25,807 nucleotides of DNA from CAYVMN01 sp964452575. Its GTDB lineage: Bacteria; Desulfobacterota; DSM-4660; Desulfatiglandales; Desulfatiglandaceae. Under the pieces are notes generated by a model. That model searched no databases and had not been told where the DNA came from. It saw nothing but the letters and a program-made list of their open reading frames with translations. The first letter of the stretch is position 1. Every line of letters begins with the position of its first letter. Of this stretch, positions 1 through 7,290 are shown one piece after another. Location of the stretch: contig CAYVMN010000037.1 of assembly GCA_964452575.1 (NCBI GenBank), positions 1-25,807 of the forward strand. Reading direction: 5' to 3'. The translations under genes and the position numbers were made by a program.

Positions 1-70
1 GACCGGGATAGACCGGCATCCCTGTGTAGATCTCTTGACTCAGATCAATAACCTTTCCCTTAATCTTCAT
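1..70 (-). CDS. Cyclase/kynurenine-formamidase family hydrolase, N-terminus only
   Basis: Only the first 23 codons are inside the window; the gene continues past position 1. The start is the ATG read down from position 70, with a strong AGGAGG ribosome site just upstream (about 77-82). The visible N-terminus contains the run IDLSQEIYTGMPVYPG, which matches the opening strand of the cyclase family (PF04199: kynurenine formamidase, isatin hydrolase), where a D-L-(S/T) motif is followed by G-M-P-x-(Y/W)-P-G. Family members are usually Mn- or Zn-dependent amide or lactone hydrolases; the metal-binding HxGTHxD motif would lie outside the window. It follows the SDR gene by 41 bp on the same strand, so it is probably the last visible gene of the operon that begins at 4410. 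The substrate cannot be told. Confidence 0.72.
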   Translation of the reverse strand, partial: MKIKGKVIDLSQEIYTGMPVYPG

Positions 71-111
71 TCCTTAACCTCCTGTCTCTTTCCAGATTTA
101 TGTTTCGATAG

Positions 112-879
112 CTAGTGAGCAGTCCACCCGGCATCCACCAGAAGGACATGTCCGGTAACCAGAGAGGAGGCAGGTGAGGCCAAATAGATCACGGCCCCTA
201 AAACATCTTCTGGTGTCCCGAACTTCTTGAGCAGGTTCTTTGCCAGGGCATATTCACGGAATTTCGGGTCAGCCAGGAAAGCCTTTGAGAGAGGTGTCTC
301 GATGAAGGTGGGTGCCACTGCATTGACCAGTATCCCGTAAGAGGCCCACTCCAGGGCCAGGACCTTGGTGACGAGATTGAGGCCGGCCTTGCTCGCGCAA
401 TAAGCCGCGCGCTTAATCAGTCCAACCGAGCCGGTCTGTGAGGAGATATTGATAATCCTCCCTCCGCGGCCCTGGTCTATCATGACCCTGCCAACCGCCT
501 GGGCCATAAAAAAACAGGCCTTTAGGTTTATGTCCAGGATCCGGTCCCACGCCTCCACGGTTACCTCTATTGCATCCTGGGGTATGTTGATACCTGCATT
601 GTTGATAAGGATGTCAATCCCGCCGAGTTTCTCCCTGAATTCTCCTATCAAGGACCCAAGCTGGCCAGTATCCGTAAGGTCGGCCGAAATTGCAACGGCC
701 CCTCGGCCCAAGGCCCTTATTTGCCCGGCTACTGCCTCCAATTCCGATTCGGTCCTCGACACCACCCCCGCATGGGCACCAGCCTCGGCAAGACCCAGGG
801 CGATCGCCTTGCCTATTCCCCTTCCCGCCCCCGTCACAAGCGCTGCCAGTCCGTCAAGGTCAAACATCTTACCTTTCAT
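112..879 (-). CDS. Short-chain dehydrogenase/reductase (SDR, classical)
   Basis: The 255-residue protein is a classical SDR, a soluble NAD(P)-dependent alcohol/ketone oxidoreductase. Visible motifs are the dinucleotide loop TGAGRGIG (residues 16-23), NNAG (93-96), and the catalytic set Asn118, Ser146/147, Tyr160 and Lys164 in YCASK. Arg42 right after the second strand favours NADP(H) over NAD, which is an inference. The C-terminus (VTGHVLLVDAGWTAH) is typical of FabG-like or gluconate 5-dehydrogenase-like members. The ATG at 879 has an AGAGG site about 7 nt upstream. The gene sits 57 bp after iorB and 41 bp before the cyclase gene on the same strand, so it probably acts in the same pathway as the 2-oxoacid oxidoreductase. 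Sequence alone does not identify the substrate. Confidence 0.93.
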   Translation of the reverse strand: MKGKMFDLDGLAALVTGAGRGIGKAIALGLAEAGAHAGVVSRTESELEAVAGQIRALGRGAVAISADLTDTGQLGSLIGEFREKLGGIDILINNAGINIPQDAIEVTVEAWDRILDINLKACFFMAQAVGRVMIDQGRGGRIINISSQTGSVGLIKRAAYCASKAGLNLVTKVLALEWASYGILVNAVAPTFIETPLSKAFLADPKFREYALAKNLLKKFGTPEDVLGAVIYLASPASSLVTGHVLLVDAGWTAH

Positions 880-936
880 GGCCTAACCTCTCCATGCGTT
901 ATTAGTCGCTAATCCGGATAAAGCGATTCGGAGACC

Positions 937-1542
937 CTAGATCCCGTTGAACCCCATCTTTAGGGCAGTCAGATTAAGTTCCACCTTGGAGCCGGGAAAA
1001 GAGTCCTTCACCTCTTGTTCCGCCTCCTCCATATTCAGTGGTATCTCGCCTGTGCCAAGCAGGGCCCCCAACATGATGATGTTGGCCACAATGGGGGCCC
1101 CCACCTTCATGGCCATATCTGTCGCCTTGAGGAACCAGGATGACCGGGAAAGGGCTTCAATGGCCCCTTTAAGTTCCTGTAGATCGGGATAGGTCAACCT
1201 CTTGGCAAGCACGCCAACAGGATAGACGGGTTGAAAATTGGTGATCGTTACCACCTCTGGGTTGCCATAGGTATCTAACGTTCTTAATGTCTCGAGAGGT
1301 TCCAGGCCCAGGATAATATGACCCCGGCCTTTGGGCACAAGGGGCCCATAATATCTTGTTTCGGAAATCCGCAAACTGCTGAATACACCGCCACCCCTCT
1401 GGGCTGCTCCAAATGTCTCGCCAATGGTGACAAAATAGCCCTTGTTCGATAGGGCCCGGCCGATGAGCCTGGAAATCAATATATTACCCTGTCCCCCAAC
1501 CCCGCAAATTATGAGGTTTAGGGGGTCACTTTGAGATATCAT
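937..1542 (-). CDS. iorB: Indolepyruvate:ferredoxin oxidoreductase, beta subunit
   Basis: This 201-residue protein is the POR-gamma-type domain that pairs with IorA. The start of the fold shows the glycine-rich ICGVGGQGN loop (residues 12-20), followed by the QRGGGV segment typical of the CoA-binding gamma domain of 2-oxoacid:ferredoxin oxidoreductases. With IorA it forms the heterodimer that converts aryl-2-oxoacids (indolepyruvate, phenylpyruvate and relatives) plus CoA to aryl-acetyl-CoA, CO2 and reduced ferredoxin in the cytoplasm. Its ATG lies inside the end of iorA (17 bp overlap) behind a GGAGG site, which implies translational coupling. The length is normal for the family. Confidence 0.92.
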   Translation of the reverse strand: MISQSDPLNLIICGVGGQGNILISRLIGRALSNKGYFVTIGETFGAAQRGGGVFSSLRISETRYYGPLVPKGRGHIILGLEPLETLRTLDTYGNPEVVTITNFQPVYPVGVLAKRLTYPDLQELKGAIEALSRSSWFLKATDMAMKVGAPIVANIIMLGALLGTGEIPLNMEEAEQEVKDSFPGSKVELNLTALKMGFNGI

Positions 1543-3451
1543 TCACCGCCTCCTGTCGCTCAATGGCGTGAAAAGGACAAATGTCTGCACAAACCCCACA
1601 CCCTGAACACATATCCAGCTTGACCGTGGCATGGCCAGTTTCCACATCCTGAAATATAGCGGGACAACGGAATTCGCTGGAACAAATGCCGCATTCCTCC
1701 CCTTTGCATTTTTCTCTCTCAACCCGGATGGTGTAAGGCATGCCTTTCTCTTTCTTCATCCTTACAATTTCGCAGGACCTTCGGAGTATTAAGACCTGCA
1801 CCCCCCGTTCCTTCTTCAAAAGGGCGCGAATGGTCTTGACGGTCCCCCTGATATCAAAGGGGTCGCTTACCACCACCTCACATCCCAGAGAACGACAAAG
1901 GCCCTCCACATCCACGGTGGTTGTGGGGTCCCCAACCGCATTAAACCCTGTGCCAGGATGTGACTGAAATCCCGTCATGGCAGTTGCGGAGTTATCCAAC
2001 ACAATCTGAATCATGTTTGATTCATTATAAACCGCATTGATCAGGGCGGGGATCGATGCGTGAAAGAAGGTGGAATCACCGGTAATGGCGATCACCGGCT
2101 GCTTGTAGTTGAATCGTGGCAGTTGCCCGAACCCTGCTGCCAGCCCTGTGCTTGAGCCCATGGCATGGAGCAGATTCATCTGCTTCTTCCCTTCTGGAAA
2201 GACATCCAGGGTGGAACACCCGATATCACCGGTTACATAGACATCTCTTCCGTCTGCCTTGATGGCCCTTTCCAATGCCCAGAAGCTCGCCCTATGGGGA
2301 CATCCTGGGCACCATGTCAGACCTCGACTGATAAGCAGCCGGTTCGATACCTCTGAAATCGCGCTCTGATATCCAGCGTCTCTTGACTCATAAACGATGT
2401 CAAAGATCTTTCCCAAGGCCGCTATGACCCTGTCGGGACTTATTTCGCCGTAAGCAGGGATATGGCCGGATCCCTTTCCGTAGACCGTCTTATCCCCAAA
2501 ATGGAAATCGGCAATTACCTCCTTCACATGGATCTCTAGAAATGGATCCACCTCCTCGACCACAAGTATATCATCTGTCTTTTTCAGGTAGTCTTTGACC
2601 AGTTTTTTGGGAAAAGGCCACAGGGTCCCCAGTTTCAATATGCCGACCCTCTCCCTCAGGCCAAGGATGTCAAGGGCCTCAACCGAGCAAGAAGTCCCGC
2701 TACCTGCGCAGATGATAAGCAGGTCCGGTTTATCGGGACCTTCGTATTCGTTGAATTCGGAATGCTCAAATCGCTCCCATATCTTTTCCAGGTTTCCGAG
2801 AACCGCTGCGTGTTTGGGCAAGGCCAGGTAGGGAGAGATCGTCTTGGAGCTGTCCGACCGGGCCGTTTTTGGGGATCGCTCCAAGTCACTCATCTCTACG
2901 GAGCTGCTGGCGTGGCCCAGGCGGGTATAGCCCCTTAAGAACACGAAGCAACGGAATTCCTCGGAGAGGGCAAAGGCCCATTTCATCATCTCTTTGGCCT
3001 CCTGTACGGTGCTTGGTTCCAACAGGGGTGCAGAGGCAAACTTGCCTAGCCACCGGGAGTCTGTCTCATCACCGCTCGAGTGGGCATTGGGATCATCGCA
3101 TACCACAGTGACCATTGCCCCGCCCTGGTCTCCTATTCCCGTATAACTCAGGTGCGTCAGAAAATCTAACGCCACACTAAGACCTGCGTTCTTCATTGCG
3201 GTTAGACTGCGCAACCCTGCAAAGGCAGCGGCCGCTGCCCCCTCAACCGCTGCCTTTTCGTTAGTTGACCATTCCACGTGAAGGTTTAATGATTTGGCAG
3301 CACCGGACAAGGTCGTGATGATTTCAGAAGAGGGCGTCCCCGGATAGCCGGCAGCAAATTGAGCGCCGGCCTCTATGGCCCCTCTTGCTATCGCCTCATT
3401 TCCCATCAAAAGATGCTTGGTACCTGGGAGATATTGTTCAATGCCGGGCAT
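1526..3451 (-). CDS. iorA: Indolepyruvate:ferredoxin oxidoreductase, alpha subunit
   Basis: The 641-residue protein has the full IorA order: an N-terminal PYR domain (about 1-200, with GYPGTPSSEI near residue 35), a linker domain, a TPP-binding domain (TWCPGCPHRASFW, then GDSTFFHAS with LDNSATAMTG about 30 residues later), and a C-terminal ferredoxin domain. The ferredoxin part has an irregular first cluster (Cys582, 587, 590, 596) and a normal CxxCxxCxxxC second cluster (Cys615, 618, 621, 625), as is usual for IOR. It catalyses oxidative decarboxylation of aryl-pyruvates with CoA and ferredoxin. An AAAGGAG site precedes the ATG at 3451. The gene lies 65 bp after the GarR-like gene and overlaps iorB. 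In anaerobes IOR serves amino-acid fermentation or aryl-acetate metabolism; the exact substrate here is unknown. Confidence 0.95.
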   Translation of the reverse strand: MPGIEQYLPGTKHLLMGNEAIARGAIEAGAQFAAGYPGTPSSEIITTLSGAAKSLNLHVEWSTNEKAAVEGAAAAAFAGLRSLTAMKNAGLSVALDFLTHLSYTGIGDQGGAMVTVVCDDPNAHSSGDETDSRWLGKFASAPLLEPSTVQEAKEMMKWAFALSEEFRCFVFLRGYTRLGHASSSVEMSDLERSPKTARSDSSKTISPYLALPKHAAVLGNLEKIWERFEHSEFNEYEGPDKPDLLIICAGSGTSCSVEALDILGLRERVGILKLGTLWPFPKKLVKDYLKKTDDILVVEEVDPFLEIHVKEVIADFHFGDKTVYGKGSGHIPAYGEISPDRVIAALGKIFDIVYESRDAGYQSAISEVSNRLLISRGLTWCPGCPHRASFWALERAIKADGRDVYVTGDIGCSTLDVFPEGKKQMNLLHAMGSSTGLAAGFGQLPRFNYKQPVIAITGDSTFFHASIPALINAVYNESNMIQIVLDNSATAMTGFQSHPGTGFNAVGDPTTTVDVEGLCRSLGCEVVVSDPFDIRGTVKTIRALLKKERGVQVLILRRSCEIVRMKKEKGMPYTIRVEREKCKGEECGICSSEFRCPAIFQDVETGHATVKLDMCSGCGVCADICPFHAIERQEAVNDISK

Positions 3452-3516
3452 TAACTAACTCCTTTTCAATCTCGGCGCTTGAGGCGCCGGTCGTGCACAG
3501 TTCCCCCTTGTCCTAT

Positions 3517-4410
3517 TTATCCAGGGCAAACCTCTACCTGAGACATGGACTCCAGAACCTTCAAAACGGAGGAGTGGTCCCAGTCAAGTCCATCCTGAGC
3601 AGCAATGGCGTTCCATATGTGAGAGATCAGGGCCGTTCCAGGGAGATACATCCCCAGCTCCCTGGCCATAGACATGGCAATCTCCGTGTCTTTCTTGTGC
3701 AAGCGCACCTTACCACCAGGTTCAAAGTTGCGATCCAACATCCTTTTACCGTGCAGCTCCAGGATACGACTCTGTGCAAATCCTCCAAGAAGGGCGCTTC
3801 GGACCTTTTCGGGATCAACCCCTGACTTCTTGGCGAAAATAAGGGCCTCGGCAACCGCTTCAATGGTCAAGGCAACGATGATCTGATTTGCGGCCTTGGC
3901 TACCTGTCCTGCTCCGTGATCACCCACATAGCTGACGTTCTTGCCCATCTTTTGCAGGACCGGCAAAACCCGATCAAACATCTTCTGCTTTCCGCCGACC
4001 ATGATGGAAAGGGTCCCCTCGATGGCACCCACGTCTCCACCACTCACCGGGGCATCGAGCATTTCCATGCCCTTTTCTTCCAATTTTTCAGCAATCTTCC
4101 TTGCCGTGGTAGGAGAAATGGTGCTCATATCGACCAGAACCGCCCCTGCACGCATGCCTTCAATAGCGCCATCCTTACCTAAGACCACTTGTTCAACAAT
4201 TCGATCATCGGGCAACATGGTTATGATGACATCGGCCGAGATCGCGGCTTCCCTGGGTGAAGAGGCCTCCTTGGCCCCGAGTGCCACCATCTTCTTCATT
4301 GCTTCGGGGTCCACATCGTAACCCGTTAAGGGATACCCTGCGTCCATGAGATTTTTGGACATGGGTCTGCCCATAATACCAAGACCGATAAAACCAATTC
4401 CCTCGATCAT
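3517..4410 (-). CDS. Beta-hydroxyacid dehydrogenase, tartronate-semialdehyde-reductase (GarR)-like
   Basis: This NAD(P)-dependent 3-hydroxyacid dehydrogenase has 297 residues when started at the ATG at 4410. That start is chosen because AGGAGG lies 9 nt upstream and because the Rossmann motif GFIGLGIMG then falls at residues 6-14, as in relatives; an ATG 21 nt further upstream is in frame but contains the ribosome site. Other motifs are DAPVSGG (residues 119-125), GTLSIMVGG (132-140) and the catalytic-lysine helix GAGQVAKAANQ with Lys172. The C-terminal half (DRNFEPGG, DHSSVLK, ending in QVEV) resembles 2-hydroxy-3-oxopropionate reductase more than 3-hydroxyisobutyrate dehydrogenase, but the substrate remains a guess. 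It is the first gene of the minus-strand operon leading into iorA. Confidence 0.9.
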   Translation of the reverse strand: MIEGIGFIGLGIMGRPMSKNLMDAGYPLTGYDVDPEAMKKMVALGAKEASSPREAAISADVIITMLPDDRIVEQVVLGKDGAIEGMRAGAVLVDMSTISPTTARKIAEKLEEKGMEMLDAPVSGGDVGAIEGTLSIMVGGKQKMFDRVLPVLQKMGKNVSYVGDHGAGQVAKAANQIIVALTIEAVAEALIFAKKSGVDPEKVRSALLGGFAQSRILELHGKRMLDRNFEPGGKVRLHKKDTEIAMSMARELGMYLPGTALISHIWNAIAAQDGLDWDHSSVLKVLESMSQVEVCPG

Positions 4411-4437
4411 AATCGCTGTCCTCCTGATCAATCAGAA

Positions 4438-4460
4438 TTTATTGGTATCTTCTCAATAAA
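4438..4460. promoter_or_regulatory. Inverted repeat upstream of the minus-strand ior operon
   Basis: TTTATTG (4438-4444) and CAATAAA (4454-4460) are perfect inverted 7-mers separated by 9 bases. They lie 28 bp upstream of the start codon at 4410, where an operator or leader would be expected. I found no convincing -35/-10 pair beside it, so the regulatory role is a guess from position and symmetry. Confidence 0.3.
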
Positions 4461-4490
4461 CAGGGGCAACAGCTTTCTAAGGCCCCTCTT

Positions 4491-4542
4491 CTGGATTCCC
4501 GCGAAGAGCCTGCCCCTGGCTTGAACAGGGGCGGAAATCCAG
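4491..4542. repeat. Large palindromic hairpin element
   Basis: The outer arms CTGGATTCCCGC (4491-4502) and GCGGAAATCCAG (4531-4542) are complementary except at one position. Inside them GCCCCTG (4512-4518) and CAGGGGC (4526-4532) form a perfect second stem around a 7-base loop; the two stems share two bases, so they partly compete. The outer arm resembles the 'tggattcccgc' palindromes that recur between genes in many environmental proteobacterial genomes, from memory. No second copy is seen in this window. Confidence 0.5.
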
Positions 4543-4794
4543 GAGCCAACCCCGCGATTTATTGAGCTATTACATTTATTGTCCATCTTCCCCCTTCTCC
4601 AGCAGTTGGGTTGTGATTCTTATCTACAGCGTATCAATTGTCAAGAATAAGTTCCGTTCCCTTTCCACGTTAAGCGCCCAGGGGTCGTGGAATCCCCATG
4701 CGGTGGGGGCAGCGACAAGGCTGCTCACCCTCAGGGGTCGGTACCATTGTTTCGTGTCGAGGGCCTCCCCTGCAGGTATGACTATCTATCATGG

Positions 4795-4822
4795 TTGACA
4801 TATGTCTGAACCGATATAAGAT
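4795..4822 (+). promoter_or_regulatory. Promoter-like site before the broken TupA-like frame
   Basis: TTGACA (4795-4800) is a perfect -35 box. Downstream, TATAAG (4815-4820, spacer 14) and TAAGAT (4817-4822, spacer 16) are possible -10 boxes. It points at the truncated reading frame at 4886 and may be a leftover of that gene's original promoter. Confidence 0.4.
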
Positions 4823-4885
4823 GCAAGAATCTTCTGTAGCCTGGCCTCAAGACTGGGATCTTCACGTTTTCTGGATGTCTAAAAG

Positions 4886-5074
4886 ATGCTGACATTTACG
4901 AGTCTCTTGCGGTGTGCCTTCATGATCGCTGTTTTATTTCACGGGGTTTCCTTTTCAGCCGATGCAAGTGATTGCACAGCGGAATATGGGATCGGCCCGA
5001 AGAGGCTCAGCGTGGCAACCGGAAGCCCCGGAGAATTGGGGTTGCTAGGAATCATTGATGCCCCAATAATATAG
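4886..5074 (+). pseudogene. Truncated TupA-like tungstate/molybdate-binding protein remnant
   Basis: The 62-residue frame begins with a clear signal peptide (hydrophobic CAFMIAVLFHGVSFSADA, residues 10-27). It continues into LSVATGSPGELGLL, which resembles the first strand and oxyanion-contact loop of TupA-like tungstate/molybdate-binding proteins. It then stops after about eight unrelated residues, whereas the family is about 250-300 residues long. No continuation appears in the other plus-strand frames before padR. A promoter-like site lies 64 bp upstream, but no good ribosome site is visible. I read it as the 5' end of a lost gene next to the intact modABC. The family call rests on a short match and is moderate. 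Confidence 0.5.
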
Positions 5075-5239
5075 AGCCCGATAGAAATGGATATAAAGAT
5101 CTGATTTCCTCTTGTGGATTTTATGGTTCTTTCCTCCTCGTGATCATGCAACGGGATTTAGGCATACGGACTGCGAGACGTTGTTGCCTTTAGGGAGGTT
5201 GATAAGCCCCTAAAACAATCAAGAAAGGTGAAATAATTG

Positions 5240-5283
5240 TTGACGTATTATTCCGATATGTAATATTCTTTATTGGAATAATA
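5240..5283 (+). promoter_or_regulatory. padR-modABC promoter with a 13-bp inverted-repeat operator
   Basis: TATTATTCCGATA (5246-5258) and, on the opposite strand, TATTATTCCAATA (5283-5271) form an inverted repeat with 12 of 13 bases identical and a 12-base centre. A promoter is embedded in it: TTGACG (5240-5245) and TAATAT (5261-5266), with a short 15-base spacer. The -10 lies in the centre between the half-sites, which is the usual geometry for repression. The site ends 16 bp before the padR start, so PadR autoregulation is the simplest reading. Confidence 0.6.
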
Positions 5284-5299
5284 TAAGAGATAGAATCTA

Positions 5300-5839
5300 A
5301 TGAAGACAAAACCTTCCACCGAATACCTTCTGCTGGGAATCTTAATGTCCGGACCTAGGCACGGTTATGAAATCATGCAATTGTTGGAGGCGGTGTTGGG
5401 ATCAACCTGGCGGGTGAGTACCAGTCAGCTATATGCCCTACTCAAGCGATTGGAGCAGGACGGATTTCTCAAATTCAGTGTCGAACCTCAGGATTCACGG
5501 CCATCAAGGCGGATTTTCGTCTTAACTCATGCTGGGAAAGAAGCTTTCCTTGATTGGCTGCATACCCCAACTGCCCACGTGAGGGATTTCCGTATGGAAT
5601 TTATCGGCAAGCTTTTTTTCTTTCATCACCTCTCATTAGAAGGAGGGGCAGGACTCATAGATGCTGAAATTCGGACTTTGAGCCAGCTTAAAGAAGGGAT
5701 CAGGCGATGTGAGGAAACGGAGGAGGATCCCTTTGATAAGCTGGTTTATGGGTTCAAAATGGATATGGTAAAATGCCACCTCAAGTGGCTTTCTTCAAAG
5801 GCCAAAGGTTTCATAAGAAAGGGGGGAAAAATTGGCTGA
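5300..5839 (+). CDS. PadR-family transcriptional regulator
   Basis: The 179-residue protein has the PadR layout: an N-terminal winged helix (residues 6-85, with LGILMSGPRHGYEIMQ, the recognition helix STSQLYALLKRLEQDG and the wing SRRIFVLTHAGKEAF) and a longer helical C-terminal dimerisation domain (about 90-175). PadR proteins are usually repressors released by small molecules, classically phenolic acids. The ATG at 5300 has only a weak ribosome site. The stop codon overlaps the modA start by 8 bp, so regulator and transporter share a transcript. The inverted repeat immediately upstream is the likely binding site. A PadR gene leading a molybdate operon is unusual; ModE or no regulator is the common arrangement. 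Confidence 0.92.
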   Translation: MKTKPSTEYLLLGILMSGPRHGYEIMQLLEAVLGSTWRVSTSQLYALLKRLEQDGFLKFSVEPQDSRPSRRIFVLTHAGKEAFLDWLHTPTAHVRDFRMEFIGKLFFFHHLSLEGGAGLIDAEIRTLSQLKEGIRRCEETEEDPFDKLVYGFKMDMVKCHLKWLSSKAKGFIRKGGKIG

Positions 5840-6623
5840 CAGGATTGAAACAAGGGCGATCGAAAAGCGAAAGACCAAGACCTGGATAAAAAATTTTATC
5901 TTTGCTATCAGTATCTCATTCTTCTGCCCCTCCCCCATTTCTGCGGCAGAGAAATTGACCATCGGAGTGGCGGCGAATTTCATCCTAGCCTTTAGGGAAC
6001 TATCTCAGTCCTTTGAGAAGATAACCTCCGTAACTGTTGAAGCAACCTACACATCTTCCGGGAACCTCTATGGCCAGATAATAAACGGAGCACCTTATGA
6101 TCTTTTTTTGTCTGCGGATGAAGCCCGACCCCAACGTTTGTTCAACGAAGGACTGGCTGAAACACCATTTGTATATGCCCGGGGCAAAGTCGTCCTATGG
6201 GCGCTCGACAAGGAATTATGCAAAATCCGGGACTGGCGCGAAGTATTAATGGTCTCGAAGGTGAAGAGAGTAGCCATTGCAAACCCGGAGACAGCCCCCT
6301 ATGGGGCCGCCTCGGCGGCTGCCCTGAAGGCCGTATCTTTATGGTCGGTAGTTGAACCGAGACTTGTCTTTGCCCAAAATATCGCTCAGGTGTTTCAATA
6401 TGCCCATACCGGATCGGTAGATGCCGGTTTTTGTGCGTTTTCATCGGTGTTTTCAGGACAGGGTAAAGAAGGTTGCTATTTCTTGGTAAACCAAGCGCCG
6501 GATGTCATCCAGGCTGCTTGCATATTCAAGAGGACTAAAAACAGGAAGGCCGCAAAGTCTTTTGAGGCATTTCTCAATTCCTCTGAGGCAGAGAAGATAA
6601 AAACAAAATATGGGTACGAATGA
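5832..6623 (+). CDS. modA: Molybdate ABC transporter, periplasmic binding protein
   Basis: This is a ModA protein of 263 residues read from the TTG at 5832, the only usable in-frame start. That codon follows a GGGGGG run and overlaps padR by 8 bp. Residues 17-40 form a signal peptide (basic n-region, then IKNFIFAISISFFCPSPISA) with likely cleavage near SAAEK. The mature part begins LTIGVAANF and shows ModA hallmarks: TSSGNLYGQI (the serine-rich oxyanion loop), GAPYDLFLSADEARP, and ANPETAPYG followed by A-A-A-L. It captures molybdate, possibly also tungstate, in the periplasm and delivers it to ModBC. The first gene of the transporter set, it overlaps modB by 14 bp. Confidence 0.93.
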   Translation: MADRIETRAIEKRKTKTWIKNFIFAISISFFCPSPISAAEKLTIGVAANFILAFRELSQSFEKITSVTVEATYTSSGNLYGQIINGAPYDLFLSADEARPQRLFNEGLAETPFVYARGKVVLWALDKELCKIRDWREVLMVSKVKRVAIANPETAPYGAASAAALKAVSLWSVVEPRLVFAQNIAQVFQYAHTGSVDAGFCAFSSVFSGQGKEGCYFLVNQAPDVIQAACIFKRTKNRKAAKSFEAFLNSSEAEKIKTKYGYE

Positions 6624-7290
6624 ATTGAATTGGGTCCCACTCTATCTCTCCGGAAAACTCGCCCTAATAACAACATTTATCTTGGTTACACTTGCGGCGC
6701 CGCTTGGGTATTTCCTGGCCTTTTCCAAATTCAGAGGTAAATCCTTTTGCGATGCGGTGATCAATCTCCCTTTGGTACTTCCACCCACAGTGCTAGGGTT
6801 TTACCTTCTAGTCCTTATAGGCCCGAAAAGTTGTGTTGGGCGTGTGTGGGAATCGTTTACCGATTCCTCCTTGATATTCTCTTTCCCTGGCATCGTTCTT
6901 GCGTCTCTCGTCTTCAGTCTGCCATTTGCGGTACAACCACTCAAAACAGCATTCACTAAGATTGACAAGCGGCTTATTGAAAGCGCCCATGTTCTGGGGC
7001 TTTCGTCTCTATCCGTCTTTTTTCGCGTAATCTTACCAAATTCCCTTGGTGGTATCGCAGCCTCAGCTATTCTTGTCTTCGTCCACACACTGGGAGAATT
7101 TGGTGTGATCCTGATGGTGGGGGGCAGCATCCCTAGCAAAACAAAGGTGGCCTCTATTGCTATCTATGAATTGGTAGAGACTTTACGTTACAAGGAGGCA
7201 GGGATCATGTCGTTAACACTCTTAATTACCTGTTACGCTGTCCTTATTATTGTGAGCACACTCAGTGGGAAAAAGGGAAATGGGGCTTAG
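6610..7290 (+). CDS. modB: Molybdate ABC transporter, permease
   Basis: The 226-residue membrane protein has about five hydrophobic segments (for example LALITTFILVTLAAPLGYFLAF and SAILVFVHTLGEFGVILMVGG). It carries the ModB signature NLPLVLPPTVLGFYLL and the EAA coupling loop ESAHVLGLSSLSVFFRVILPNSLGGI that docks on ModC. The ATG at 6610 lies inside modA; a TTG at 6625 is an alternative start, and the ribosome site is weak for either. Translation is probably coupled to modA. The length is normal for ModB. Confidence 0.93.
   Translation: MGTNELNWVPLYLSGKLALITTFILVTLAAPLGYFLAFSKFRGKSFCDAVINLPLVLPPTVLGFYLLVLIGPKSCVGRVWESFTDSSLIFSFPGIVLASLVFSLPFAVQPLKTAFTKIDKRLIESAHVLGLSSLSVFFRVILPNSLGGIAASAILVFVHTLGEFGVILMVGGSIPSKTKVASIAIYELVETLRYKEAGIMSLTLLITCYAVLIIVSTLSGKKGNGA

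Larger units (their letters stand above)
4411..5239. other. Long intergenic region without an intact gene
   Basis: Between the ior operon (minus) and padR (plus) there are about 830 bp without a complete gene. They hold the inverted repeat at 4438, a large palindrome at 4491, a stretch rich in short inverted pieces at roughly 4675-4775, a promoter-like site at 4795, and a broken TupA-like reading frame at 4886. From about 5075 to 5240 I see nothing functional. A minus-strand frame (about 5150 down to 5050) contains one hydrophobic stretch, IFISISIGLYIIG, preceded by a GAGGAGG site but no proper start codon, so it might be a second gene fragment. Confidence 0.5.

Noticed and set aside
4562..4798. 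78-codon plus-strand frame in the long intergenic region
   Set aside because: It spans palindromic and low-complexity DNA, has no ribosome site, and resembles no protein.
4939..5151. 70-codon minus-strand frame with one hydrophobic stretch
   Set aside because: It overlaps the TupA-like remnant and lacks a good start after its GAGGAGG site; it may be another gene fragment but cannot be supported as a gene.
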